Program-made: the position numbers and the translations under genes | The notes under the pieces: generated by a model | What the model was told of the DNA's origin: nothing | Database searches by the model: none | Seen by the model: only the letters and a program-made list of their open reading frames with translations | Assembly: GCA_000310025.1 (NCBI GenBank) | Contig: FN649750.1 | Span: forward strand, 3,675,472-3,739,471 | Reading direction: 5' to 3' | Length of the DNA stretch: 64,000 bases | Origin: Ectocarpus siliculosus | Taxonomy: Eukaryota > Sar > Phaeophyceae > Ectocarpales > Ectocarpaceae | Part shown: positions 44,888-57,600 of the stretch, one piece after another | Numbering within the stretch: the stretch's first letter is position 1 | Layout of the letters: each line of letters starts with the position of its first letter

Positions 44888-45410
44888 GTTTGCCATCGGG
44901 AGTGGGTTTTCGTTGCTTGGGAACGACGTTGTAAACCAAACCGATCACTTCGTGAGCTCGGCAACCAGGCTACCGCTTATTTTTCGCCTCTGTTTTTTTT
45001 TTTGCGATAACCATGAATGATGATCGAGTAGAGTTTGTTATGCGGGGTCGAGAACCCTCACTCCGCGCAAAGGGGATAGTCGCACCACGTTGTGGTAAAT
45101 TGGTCAAGCACCCTCGAGGCAGTTACACAGTGCTTTCAACTGTCTCTGAAAGTGAAAAGCACCAGAAAATAAACTAAGTCATACGCAGCTGTCATCCGAA
45201 CCCAAGGAAGTAAGCACAAGACGCCGAACACCCTTAGCAGGATGCAGCGCACCCTTCATGCGACTCGCCGAATACCTCACGGCGCTTCGGGCTTGGTGAT
45301 GTGAGAGCCTGGTCCGGTGAGAACCCGGCGTGCTCCGCCTCGGCTTTGTAGGGATGCGAGGTCAATGGTCTAACGACTACAACGGTATGCACGACTATGA
45401 GTACACCCCC
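44888..45410. repeat. Dispersed ~520-bp repeat, copy 1
   Basis: Matches 52961-53476 over its whole length. Shared landmarks include GTTTGCCATCGGG at the start, a T-rich stretch, GGTCGAGAACCCTCACTCCG, GCACCCTCGAGGCAGTTACA, ACACCCTTAGCAGGATGCA and GTCAAYGGTCTAAYGACTAC near the end. No reading frame is conserved between the copies, so this is probably a non-autonomous element or a solo LTR. Ends and flanking duplications were not resolved. Confidence 0.75.
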
Positions 45411-46176
45411 CACCCACCGCCCCCGGTCAGTCTAGTAATCGTGTTGTAACTCTGCCCACACAGACAGCTGTAATTGCATCGTGTTTGCACGGCCCATACC
45501 ATTCATACAAACAACCTATTGGACACCCACATCCGGTATGTTCCTGCAGAGATATATGGTCAACAGAGGGGGGTCCGCAGCATCTGGGAGGAGGTTATAT
45601 GTCATTACTGTAGTCCCGCTATACCTCTCGTCACATGCATGGCTTAACCGCGCCTAAACCTCAAGGCACCGCGTTCGCGCGGGCCACAGCCATCATATGG
45701 TACAAACCATCGGGCACCCAAATCGGACTATCGTGGTTGCGGAGAAACGCCCACCAACGGGGGCTCCACCAGGCCAAACTCTATCTATCAGGTTGTCGTT
45801 TGCCCTACGCAGACTTGCATTGCAATGGCACGGCTCACAGCTATCATACAGCTATCATACAAGTCATCGAGAACGTCACTCAGATCGGTAGGCGCAGAAA
45901 AACGGCTACCCACGGGGATTCGATGGCCCAACGGCCGGTGGGTGGCGTGATAATTTCTTGAGTCGTACGAGTCGTATGATTGCGCACTGGACAGCGTCCT
46001 GTCGAGTCGGTTATTGACATGCCACCCACCAGAATACAAACTCCGTAGTTGTAGTTCTCATGCGTAATACGCAAAAGGAAGAGTGTCATTAGTCCAGCCA
46101 GCAATTGGAAACTCCGAGTACAAGTTACTGTAAGAGAGAAGTGCCGCCGCGGCGGAGTACTCACAAACTTTTGTGT
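45411..46176. other. B-C spacer: no feature recognised
   Basis: I saw only a small tandem duplication (CAGCTATCATA twice at ~45838-45860) and no supported gene or element. Confidence 0.4.
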
Positions 46177-46679
46177 ACAGAACCGGCCCGCATTTAAGAA
46201 CAAATCTCAAATGTTCACGAAAAATAACAACCAAGGGCCGAAAAACAAACCTCAATCTCGGCCACACCTGAAGAAACATCCCAATAAGAAACAAGGGTAG
46301 GGGCTGCTGCTGCCAGCTCCCACCCCATACCTAGCCCATGTAATTTTTTGGCAGGGGGGAGAGTGGTTATCTTCGCGGCGCCCCCGCGCCCCAGCACCGT
46401 CGCGGGCTGCGCTACCCACTGCTTCTGTACTGCTGTACTGCCGCATCTACTAATGTTGGCCACCTCCGAGCTGGCCGTTTACTACTGCATGGGGGCTTGG
46501 TGTGTTGTGGTTTTCCTCGCCAGAAATGAGAAATAACATAATCAGCAGGATGTGAAAGCCCCAAGGAACAATAAACCCGTTTTAAGAAAATGGCCGACCT
46601 CGGCTGGTCCTTCTGCCCAAAATAAGAAATTGAGGTTCGACCCGATTTTGACATTTCTTATCTCCGCGCAAGTTCTGAA
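46177..46679. mobile_element. MITE-like inverted-repeat element in B-C spacer
   Basis: The left end TACAGAACCGGCCCGCATTT and the right end, in reverse complement TTCAGAACTTGCGCGGAGAT, are imperfect inverted repeats followed by TAAGAA and CTCAA motifs on both sides. It is related in its ends to the 227-bp element at 27758-27984. It contains no coding region. A further pair of short inverted motifs (ACGACACCG) lies just outside, at ~46931 and ~47085. Confidence 0.45.
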
Positions 46680-47517
46680 TTGAGCTTTCACCTGTGCAGC
46701 GCAACCTAAGACCGAACACTACGTACGTGTGGTTGTGCTGTACTGATGAGACCCCACAGCATACACAGATAGACCAGAGTTAGGGTTCCGTTCCCAATCC
46801 GGCCATGGGCGCGGGCAGACGTTTGCCCGTAATTGCGTGCAAGGGGGGAAATGTGGCGATGTTTCGCGGTCAAGACACCGTACACACCTGCGCATGATGG
46901 ATTGATTTGCAAATTCGGTTATGCTATTTACGACACCGGCGTCGAAAATAATTTTACGATACCGAAGAAATGCTTCAAAACTACATCCTCGTTCGTCCCA
47001 CAGTGACCGTTGGTTGCCGAGATGTGGCTCAAAATGATGTCACGGCACCACCTCGAAGGATTCGTCGTAAAAATCGATTCTTATGTACGACACCGTAGTT
47101 ACCTTTCCGAAAACACCACGAATATGCACAAAACCAATTGAGCTGTGTTCTCAGGGCCCCCGACTCGTCATTCGGCCGAAACCAACATTCGGTTGCGGCT
47201 ATTCATAGAGACCTACAGGTTGCCTTTCTTTGATCGTCCGACCGAGGGCACAGGGTGGATCGGCTACATAATCCACAGAAAAGACTATCTCCATCGCTGC
47301 ATACAGACAAATGGAAATGTTGGCAAGCAATTTCGTCAGCAGTTTGGTCAGCGCACATCACTCAGAGGTCCACAGGCGTTCGTTGTGGAACGGCCCCGAC
47401 TACGAAGACGTAATCGAAACACCTAGGTGGCTGAAGGAGTGGGGAGCGCAAGCGAGGGTAACCCTTGTTTCGTGCAGCACGAGGCTACTCGTCGAAGGAA
47501 TTTATATGCATCTGAAA

Positions 47518-47893
47518 CTAGACTCGGCGTTTTCGGTAGCACGACACCATCCTCGAATTGGGAGTGAAAGGTGTTCCAAAAGGTTTATGACATCCCAAAG
47601 GGAAATGGTGTCCAGCGGTGACGAAATTGAGCGCCAATGAAAAACGGTCTTCACGATGTGCCCTCAACTCATTCGTGCCCATGATGTTCATAGACGGGGC
47701 TTTCGGTGTCCCAAGTTCCGGTGTGAAAGCGAGTCCCGACTTCTTCAAAACATCCTGTTTCACTGTCGCAACCCCACGTGAGAAATTCACTCTTTCATTC
47801 TTGTCCACGACATTCAAATCGAGGGCTGTCTGTGCCCAAAGTCCCGGTGTGAAACCGAGTCCTGACTCCGACACGTACATCTTTCTGATTTGA
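47518..47893. repeat. Three diverged tandem units of about 125-175 bp, open on both strands
   Basis: Units begin near 47523, 47697 and 47822. The clearest shared stretch reads YGTSCCMARTYCCGGTGTGA followed by AASCGAGTCCYGACT in the last two units. The - strand is open for 120 codons with a repeated FTP-L motif (LGFTPGLWAQ, LAFTPELGTP), and the + strand is open with GVPSSGVKASPD / QSPGVKPSPDS. Which strand, if either, is coding cannot be decided. Function unknown. Confidence 0.4.
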
Positions 47894-48555
47894 TCGAATC
47901 AGAAATGTAACATTACACGGCGTCATCGCCACATATATGTTTCACCGTCTTCAACTTAATTTTCCAACCATTTCGCAAACTTGTAATTGTGAAGCGCGGG
48001 CGTCGCGCTCTCTAGGTCGTGATGTAGCTATCGCTGTGTTGTCGCTGTCGCTTCACTACAGAAAAACGGGAGGTTCTAGGTTAGCGTGCATGTGATACTT
48101 GCAGCGTATGGCTGGCCGGTGTGCCACATGAGGGAGAGGCTGGACGTTTTTTGCCCGCATTAAATGCGTGTATACACAGACGTGTGTAGACGTCACAAGA
48201 ACGTTCCCGAGCGTGTTCCGGCATGGAGACCACCGATGTCTCGAAGGAAGTGCTGCAGTCGTTGTCACAGAAGCAAACCAGCAGATCTAAGTATGCTCCT
48301 GCACACTATGCAACCCTAATGCTCCGTCAACACATGCTTTGGCCAGAGATGATGCGCCCAAAGGTGGAGATTCCGCAACGTTGAAATGCATTAGGCACCA
48401 ATGACGAATTGTTGCGGTTGAGGTTTGCATCTGTACACACAGGCGGCTACTTCGTGTCACGGTTTTGTTGCGTACTTGCCGTGTCCCAGGGCTCATCGTG
48501 TGACGCGATTGGCAAACGGAGACCGGTTCAGCACACTGGAGGCTGCTAATCGAGC
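47894..48555. other. B-C spacer, last part: presumed 5' region of channel copy C
   Basis: The final ~60 bp resemble the sequence just upstream of the copy B start codon. Nothing else was recognised. Confidence 0.35.
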
Positions 48556-48600
48556 ATGGCAGGCGTCGGCGAGCACTTATGGACGCCACATAGGGCACAG
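48556..48600 (+). CDS. Copy C exon 1: 15-codon initiator exon with GC donor
   Basis: The peptide MAGVGEHLWTPHRAQ has an in-frame TAA three codons upstream of the ATG. The donor is CAG|gcaaga, as in copy B. It joins in phase 0 to 49802 (RMQKAMYELRRCI). Confidence 0.66.
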
Positions 48601-51600
48601 GCAAGAACGAGTTCGTTTACTGATTCGTCGGTGTGTGAGTCGCTTGATCTCGATTCATCCCACACATGTTCTGTAACCCCCCAAAAACTCCTCACATGAT
48701 GTGTGTGTATATGTCGTATGCACTCGCCTTGGTGCTCCTTTATCGCAGCCTCACATCACTTGATTTCGCTCCTTCACGATAAATTCCGTTGTTGGCTCGG
48801 TCTCTCTGTCATCTAAAAAACAATTGAAATTGCTTTGTCGCACGGCGGAAGGGCTTCATCCACAGGGCCTAGTGACATTTGATTGTTGAAATGGCACTTC
48901 TGTAAACTATGTGAGGATGAGGTGTAGGTATCCACCAGAAAAGAGGCGATATCTGAAGGCTAAGTGAGTGAACAGTATCACGCGATCACAGCTTCGCAGC
49001 GTGGTTCCTCACTCTCGTGTACGAGCGTGGTTGCTTGCGCTCGCATGCGCTGGTAGAGGCGAGAACCTTGCCACCCCATCCCACCAGACTCCAGTTCCCT
49101 GTAGCTTGGCTTGCAGCACCTCAACCCGTCCCCGAAAGACCTGCAGAAAAGCTACACTTCGCCACCATGCCAGAGAAGGGCGCGATTAGGCACAGCCCTT
49201 GGGTAATCGTGTTTTGGAGCACATTCGCCAGGTTGAATCGTCCGACTTTGGTATTTTCCTCTCACCATGTGTGCATAACAGCGCAAAAAGTGGCCCACGG
49301 TGGGCGGGATGGTGCGTGGTGATCCTGTGCGAGTTGCAGAGTACCCGCTCCCACGCACACCACACCGAAATGATTTACTCTCAAGAACAGCGAGCAAAAA
49401 GGAATCGCTAGGGGACAAAAACGACACGTCATGAAGAGAAACGCAGATAACCGCCCCCCCACTACAAAGAAAAAACGAAGTTCTTCACAACCTCTCTTCC
49501 CACCGCCCCCTATCCCGCCGCCATGTGTGCATAACAGCGGAAAAAGTGGCCCACGGTGGGCGGGATGGTGCGTGGTGATCCTGTGCGAGTTGCAGAGTAC
49601 CCGCTCCCACGCACACCACACCGAAATGATTTACTCTCAAGAATAGCGAGCAAAGAGGAATCGCTAGGGGACAAAAATGACACGTCATGAAGAGAAACGC
49701 AGATAACCGCCCCCCCACTACAAAGAAAAAACGAAGTTCTTCACAACCTCTCTTCCCACCGCCCCCTATCCCGCCGGTTACTTGATGCCATCCCCATGCA
49801 GAGGATGCAAAAAGCAATGTATGAATTGCGTCGTTGTATCCGAGACCCAGAGAAGGACGTGGAGAAGGGCTTGGAGGAAGTACAGAAGGAAGTAGGGGAA
49901 GGCCTGGAGTCACTCTTGGACGAAGCTCTACAGTCCAAATGGCCCGAAGACGGGCAGAACGTACTCCTGTACGCCGCGGCCCAGGGGAACCAGACCTGGC
50001 TCCTTGGCCTGGTAGACCTCATACGATCACGGGTGAGTTAACCCAACTTGCAGAGCTCACGAGATCATCTCTGTCACTGCCGCGCAGTGCCGGAGAGCAA
50101 ATCGATTGATATGTAACAGGTGGCATCGTGTGTTGTGCGCCTCCTCGGCGTGGAAACACAAAACCTTCACGACGAGATGGTTTTACCAACAATGTGCTCG
50201 ATTTCGACTTTGAGGACAAGGGTGCGCTGATCGTTGCTTGTTGTGCGTTGCATGACCGGGAACATTCGAAATTTTGAAGCAAATATTAATAGTTGGGAAG
50301 GAGCGAAACTCAAAATGTCCTTCACTCTACGTTGCGCGCCCTATTCGGCAATTATTTCGACAGTTAAATACACCAAGAGCTGTCGAGGGCAGGTTTAATC
50401 GGCAGGAAAGTTAGTCAATCACACGGGAAACCACCCAGACGTCCGTTTTCGCCGCCAAACTCCCTCTTTACGGCCGCTCGCTCACCCAAACAATCCGCCA
50501 AGGTGGGAATCCATGCGCTCGTCAAGGAGTTACGCGAAACCGACATCGACGGTGTTCCGCTTCTGTTCCACGCGGCTTCGAGCCGTCGCAAGCATTGTTG
50601 CTTTCGAATTGCGTACGACCTCGTCTTTACGGTGCTCGGCAAGGGCGGGGTCATAGAGCAGTTCGAGGCTTTGGACGGACTGGGCAGAGGGATACTCATG
50701 CACGCGGCGCGGAGCAACCATGTCGACACCTTCAAGGACGTGTTCGACAAGTGCAGGAAGGCTGCCGAATCCGTACGACTACACGACCAGTCGAATGCCG
50801 TCGCCAATGATGGCCGAATAGAAATTCCTGAGGTCCCACTTTATGGTTTTCGTGGAGAACGACCATCTGACAGCACAACGCAAACGCCGGAGAAGAGTTC
50901 GAACTCTCTTTTGTTGCGTGAGGTGTTGGGGACGGTCGACCGCAAGGGTATGACCTGCCTTCACCATGCCGCGGAAGCGGGCTCTAGCGAAGTGCTGTGT
51001 GAGGTGGTGAAGGAGTGTGGTTCGCATTGGGCGGATTTGGGTGCATCGGACAGGAGCGGACGCACCCCGATCATGCTCGTGCTCAGAAATGCTTTTTGCT
51101 GCGAAGGCGAGGAGCACACGTGCAGACAAACCGACCTGGAAGACAAGTTCGGCATTTTGTTCGACGAAATACCGTTGGAGCCTATACGGGCCACAGGAGG
51201 GCACCGCTACATAGGGTGGATGCAGCCGTCGCGCATTCAACCTCAGCGCCTACCAGCACCAAAGCAGACACCCGTTGAGACCCGGGCGGTGACGGAGCTG
51301 ATTCATGCTGCACGAGGCGGCGTGGTGTCGTTAGAGCTAGCCCTGAACAAGGCTCTGCCTAACTCCAAGACCGATTCTGAGGATGGTTTCAAGGTACACC
51401 TCGACAGCGCACTTGCGGTCGAAGTGTGCATCGACGGCAGTTGGAGGCAATCGCAAGACGACCACCACCGTACTGTAATCTGGGGAAGGGCCTTACTACT
51501 GGCAGCGGCTGCGAGGCTCGGCGATGTTGACGTGCTTTATCATGTCTTGGTTGCCATCGAGGTCAGTCACGGACCTTGAAGGGAGTGAAAGCGGCCACAA

Positions 51601-54600
51601 CAAGTTGAAACTTCGGATTGTACGCATCACGCAGTCATTTGCACGCACGTCAGAGATAAAAACATTTGTGGCACGCAGTTCGCGGATCGAGACTGACTGC
51701 ACTAAGAGCGAAAATTCTTTTCCTCGGCTTTTCGAGGATGGTGAGGTTTTCCTATCGCCGCCATACATATATCGTGCAGAATAATTTGCCCATTTTCGGA
51801 AGTACCCACAACTTCACAGAAGGGCTACTCGTTCGAATTCTACACCCGCAAGGAATATTCGGTTATCCGGTTCGCCTCTACAACATGAGCGATGTAGCAG
51901 CGCGTAGCCTCCGTCAGCTGAAAAATCTCTGGACTGTTGGAAAATATTATTGTGAGAGAAACGGGTACAAATCCTTTGCGGTTAACAATGGTCCATCACG
52001 TTGCGTCTTGTGTCTTCCACAGGACGACGAGTTCTTCCTCGAGGCCGATGACGCGGGGAAATTCAGGCTTCCCGAAAGGCCGATACCGGTGGATGAGACG
52101 CCGACGGCAATCCCAGTAAGCAATAAATTGCGGGAAGTGCTGGGGATGATCAACAGCCGGAATGTGTCCCTCTTCTCGTTGGCGATCTTGTCCAGACGCC
52201 ACGAGGCCGTGGAGCTCATCTTCGACCTCGTGGTGCGTCTCTTCGGAGAAGATCAAAGCAGCCGAAACGACCAACGCGCGGTCCGTTTCCGTGATGGCGA
52301 TGACGGTGATCAAGGCCACCAAGGACAGGGTCAACGCGACCGAGGCAATCAACCCCACCACGATACGGTGTGTAAATTTGACAAAGAATATCGTTACCAC
52401 GTGATCCAGCAGCACCGCAGAGGATGGCCCAACTGTAAAGCCTACCATTGTCTGTATCAACGAAACGGCTGTTTTATAATTCATACGGGGTCATGAAAGC
52501 CAAGATAGGCTATTGAACACGTTGTTACTGCATCTTCAGTAGGGCGAAACAAAAGCAACCTGAGCGTTGAGGAAAATAACGCCGCTCGGGGGTATGATCG
52601 GCACAACGGTCGTAGAGTTTGTTTTTACCGTGGGCCTTTCCGCTAGGCCCTCCTGCAAAACTGGCTAACGAAGTCTTTGAAGAGGGACAACTTTTTCTCG
52701 GAAACCGACCCGGCAATCACCTCCTCATACGCTTGCAACCGAAGGTATTCATTGTTCCCCGTACACCTTTCGGTCAAGGAACAGGTAGAACACGGTTGTT
52801 CTGGGGACGTTTGATGTCTTGGCAAGCCTGGGGACTGCTTTGCCCTTATTTTTCCCCTTATGAAGGACGGGTACGCTTGACACGACGGTGGAATTTCTGG
52901 GCACACGCCATCGTTTTCTTATTTTTTTATTGGTCCGTTCCACGTCTCTTCCCCCCCTATGTTTGCCATCGGGGTTGGGTTTTCGTCGCTTGGCAACGAC
53001 GTTGTAAAACACGCCGGTCGCTTCGTGAGCCCGACCACCAGGTTGCTGCTTTTTTTTTCATCTTTATTTTTTGGTTTTGCGGTAACCATAATGGTGGTCG
53101 AGTAGATTATGTCATGCGAGGTCGAGAACCCTCACTCCGCGCAAAGGGGGTGATTCAACCACGTTGTGTTAAATTGGTCAAGCACCCTCGAGGCAGTTAC
53201 ACAGTGCTCATATCTGTCTCTGGAAGTGAAAGCACCAGAAAATATATTTTGTCATTCGCAGCTGTCATCCATTCGTAAGGAAGTAGACACATGATGCCGA
53301 ACACCCTTAGCAGGATGCACCGCACCCTCCATGCCCACTCGCCGAATACCTCACGGCGCTTCGCGCTTGGATGTGAGAGCCTGGTCCGGTGAAAACCCGG
53401 TCGCTCCGTCCCGGCTTTGTAGGAATGCAAGGTCAACGGTCTAATGACTACGGCACGCACGGCTACGAGTACACCGCCCTCCCCACCTCTCTTGGCTCGA
53501 GCCCGACTTCGCTTTTCTGATTTTTCCTTTGCGCATGGGTTCACTCAAGAGAACTCCTGTGTAGCAATGCCACGTCAACTCTATCCGCGAAGATGGTGAA
53601 ATGGACCCCTGAAACGAACTATTCAAGGTGTGCGTCCCCCTTTCCGCGTTAATTCAACACCTGCTTTCTCCCATCCATCATGCTTGATCAAGACACGCTG
53701 CAGGTTAAATCCTTTCAACTCTGGAATCCTTTCAACGAGGTAGAACGCGTATCTCTCGCCAATTGTTGTTAGCCTAAGAATCAACATGTGATCCTTCACC
53801 CCAACCCCCGTTGTCTGTGGTGAACATTTTGTACATTTTTGGCGGTGCCAGACGACTGACCCCCACCCGATGTACTGACACGCTATGTACGACCTAACGT
53901 TTATACAATCTTCAGATTTGGTCGATCCTCACCGGGCATAGTCACACGACCAGCTCTCTCACGTGTGCAGCCTCGGTCTCAATGGAAGCGGACGGGAACG
54001 GACGGACGATGTTCTGCCTAGTGTTTGAAATGCTGGAGAAAGTGAGTCCATCGGTATGTTGAATCATATTGTCCTAAATCTTCGGAGAAACTAAGGTCGG
54101 ATAGTTCTCGGTCAACCCTGGAACGTATCAATTGGTGCTAAGAGGATTGAGAAGCTGCTTTGACTCAGCCCGTGCGGGCGATGACGACAAAGAGCATCGT
54201 AAGCACTGCACGAAAATGTTGTACTCTTGTCCTCCCGTGCTCGTGAAGGTGTCGAATATTCTTCGTATTCTACGTTTGAGAGCCTGGTCGAAGAGCACGC
54301 ACTTTTCTATGCCTGCTCCTTTCCAACTTGGTTCAGAACAACAACTTAAAGAAAGATACCTCGGTACCCAACCCACGAACAAATGGATCCCAGCGTTTCG
54401 ATGACATCGTCGTCCATGAACTTGCCTTTAGGGTCCGAGGGGTTTTGCTGGCAATAATCTTTCGTTTGATTGAACTCGTTGGTAACCGTAGTTTTCAGAC
54501 TACCTTTTCGGTTCGGGAGCATCCGCTGCGAGGAGGAATCTTTTTTCACGTTGATGTTCTTCAATGATTGAGCAAAATTAACCCAATCGTTAATAGTTTC

Positions 54601-57600
54601 AAGAGATGTCCGCTCCCCCGCAAATGTATTGGTCGGCTCTGTAACGGTCCAGATTGCTGGTAACGAGCACACGAAGTAAATCTGAACCCGCCGTACTCTG
54701 TGCAATCTCCAACACAATGTTTATATTCCCATGGCCGTCTGAGCCTCGTTAACCCCTTTTAAAAAGCACGTTTGTCGTTACCCACGGTACAATTCTTTTC
54801 TTGGCGGTACAGCAATTTAGGCGGGGAGTGGGCGAGAAGAAGTTTAGGGAGCTACTGTCGCCCAAGTCGATGACCTTGAAATCGTCTAGCACAGACCAGG
54901 AGCATTCGATTTCTCCACTGGCGGGGGCTGTCTTCAGCAGCAACTGGGTGCTGTTTCGGGAGGTGTACGACCGCTACGAGAAGTTAGCCGGCTGCTGCTG
55001 GCAGCGTGAAACAGTGAGAACTTGACAAGTACTTTTACTCTTGGCCTCTTGTAAGCTGGGAGCACGTGCCTTGAAATATCTCCGTTGCGATCCAAGTTTT
55101 CGAGCGCGCTTTGTTGCCATCCAGAATTGCTTGGAAGGTATCGGTGAAAGTTTAGCCTCGGAACGTGTACCCATCCTAAGAACCCTGGTACCGACGGCGT
55201 CTTCGAACTCAATGTGAGGCCGAAACCGTGGACATAACCACTCACCTCAACGAAGCCTTTGGCAATAGTGTTCTCTCAAATGCTGCCCATGTGGAGACTA
55301 GAAAATTGGCACACCGCTGATGAAACCGAAAGCACTATGCGCCTGTCACAGGAAGCGCATGCTGCTGTCACCTGCGCACAACAGTCCCGGCGTGTTCACC
55401 GTCGAATACAGTAGCTCAACCTTTATTTCTTGTATCGTGCCGACCCAATACATTAAACAAACCTGTTCGTAGCAACGGGTTGGAAGTCGCGACGTAACGC
55501 CAACCGGGGTAGATGGCTCCGTGTCTGTACGCTAGATGCCCTCCCACTACCAGAAAGCAAAGGTGCCACGACAAAGATACTATTTGCAGCGATAAACCCT
55601 TGTGGCCTGCTGCTGCTGCTGCTGCTCCTGCAGTTGTTGTTGTTGTTGTTGCCGGTTCTGCCTTTTCGGGTCGTTTTTGGTGTCGTCATCGTCATGGTCA
55701 GTCTGCTGTCGCTGCTCTTGTCGGTTCTGCCTCCTCTTCCGGCCTGGACCTTGTCGATGATCTGATCCGAACTCTATTTCGATCGATATGCGTGCATTCG
55801 TGTGGGGTTCGGCGTCGTGACTTGTCCTTCCAATGCCTATGCCCAGATGCATCAGTTGGTCGTACAAAATCAGGGCCTAAAGAATTCACGACGGGGGTGT
55901 GCACAAATGCGCTCGGAAGGGTATACGTTAGGCCAACGTCGGTATCTCCGCGTGTTTCTCTTTCAGGTGTTGAAGCAGATCCCGCAAGGTCCTCCCCATG
56001 GCCGCTCCGTGCTCAAGGATGAGGAACTGCACGAGTATCACGACAACATACCACCGCTTATCACTCGCGGGGCTTGGACCATCCCTGCAGTCATGTGGCC
56101 TGACATCGTCAAGGTAATTCACTTGTTCATTCCACATCTTGAGGGCTTGCACCGCGGGAGACCGATCGACAACTTTCGCAGACAGGCACGCCCAAGAGTC
56201 TACGGGTGTCCCGCTAGACACCTCCAAGCAGTATCGAAGAGAGTTCTACGATACCATATCGTACGATAAGTTCCATCCGGGTTCGACCTTTTACGTTTTA
56301 GGCTTTGATGAATCCATGCAGATGCTACTCTCAATTCCCAAGAACTAGCGAAAACGGTTCGACCGTGGCGCCCTTACCCTTCAGGGTGAACCACGAGGCA
56401 GGGGAATAGATACACCAATACAGGCCCAAACGGTGGTAGCGTGCAACAACGACAGGGGTGCTTTGGGTTCGAACCGGGCCGAACAAAGCTGCTCCTCTGT
56501 CCAAAGAACGACTGCATGAATCGTTGCGTGCTGGCAGGGTGTGACTGGCAGGGTGCATGCTTTCGATGGCTTCCTTGTGTCCTCCTGCATCCACGATTTC
56601 CTCGTTCTCTGAGACTGAGAAATATCTGCGACGATAATCCGTGTGCACAGCATTGTCACGAGGGGAATAAGGGGGCGAAAAACAGCAAGTCTGGTGTTTC
56701 TTCGCCCATGTTGACAGCAATTATTGCATGCACGGCCATGAACACCCGTGAAACGTACAACTAGGTATTGGTGGCCCGAAACAAAGGCCGCTACAAAAGC
56801 GTCCCGGTCCAAATTAGAACCTCAACGCCAGGATTCATGGTGCTGTCGTCAATCGCTTTTATCATCAATATTGACAGGTGCAATGGTGTGGGCGAAACTG
56901 GGGAGAAATGAGTTGGTGCAATTTGCTAGACAAAAGCGCTGTGGAGTACGACTTCATTGTGCTATGGACTGTCATTGTGTTTTGTTCGGCTTCACGACGA
57001 TAAATGCACAGGCTTACAAACGGGGCGAGCCAGATGACCGAGAGGGATATTGCTGCTGCGGAAGGCAACATCAACGACTGCTTTCGTGGAGGGATGATTT
57101 TAAGCACTATTCCCGACGAGGAGCCAAGGTCGCGGCGAAGCGGGGCGACTTCACAGCTCTCAGGTACCTGCAACATGACTTCCCCCAGCAGGTCATGCAG
57201 ACATGATCCGTATTGTACCGTGCACGAAGAGCAATACCGGCAGCTGATCCGCAGCAGGCATCAGCGTTCACCTGTATTACAATATATTTGTCGCCGCTTT
57301 TCGACCGTTTCACGGAGAAATAAACTCTAGTTGTGTTCTTCGTCAAGTCCCGCGTTTTCAGGCCAGGGCTTAGAAGCTGCCGCACGCAAAGCAAACTGGC
57401 AGAAATCGCTGTAGAGGCGATGTTCGAGAGCTCAATATCTCAACTTGAACGTCGAGGGTTATGTATGGTATGTTGGTTGGAAAGGCCGACATTTTGAGGG
57501 GGTGATCGTACTTGTCGGCCTGCTGGACACGTCCTTCACGAGCAACCATTCTCACGCCCAATATCATCGTGGAAGATTGTAAACCAATGTACGATTGCTT

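Noticed and set aside
47145-47640. Two overlapping + strand frames of 93 and 109 codons
   Set aside because: They look moderately protein-like in places, but there is no second copy, no recognisable domain and no splice support. Left unannotated.
51996-52484. 162-codon - strand frame with a hydrophobic N-terminus
   Set aside because: It is antisense to exon 4 of copy C. The hydrophobic part comes from reading the Gly/Asp/Gln codons backwards; no homolog in A or B.
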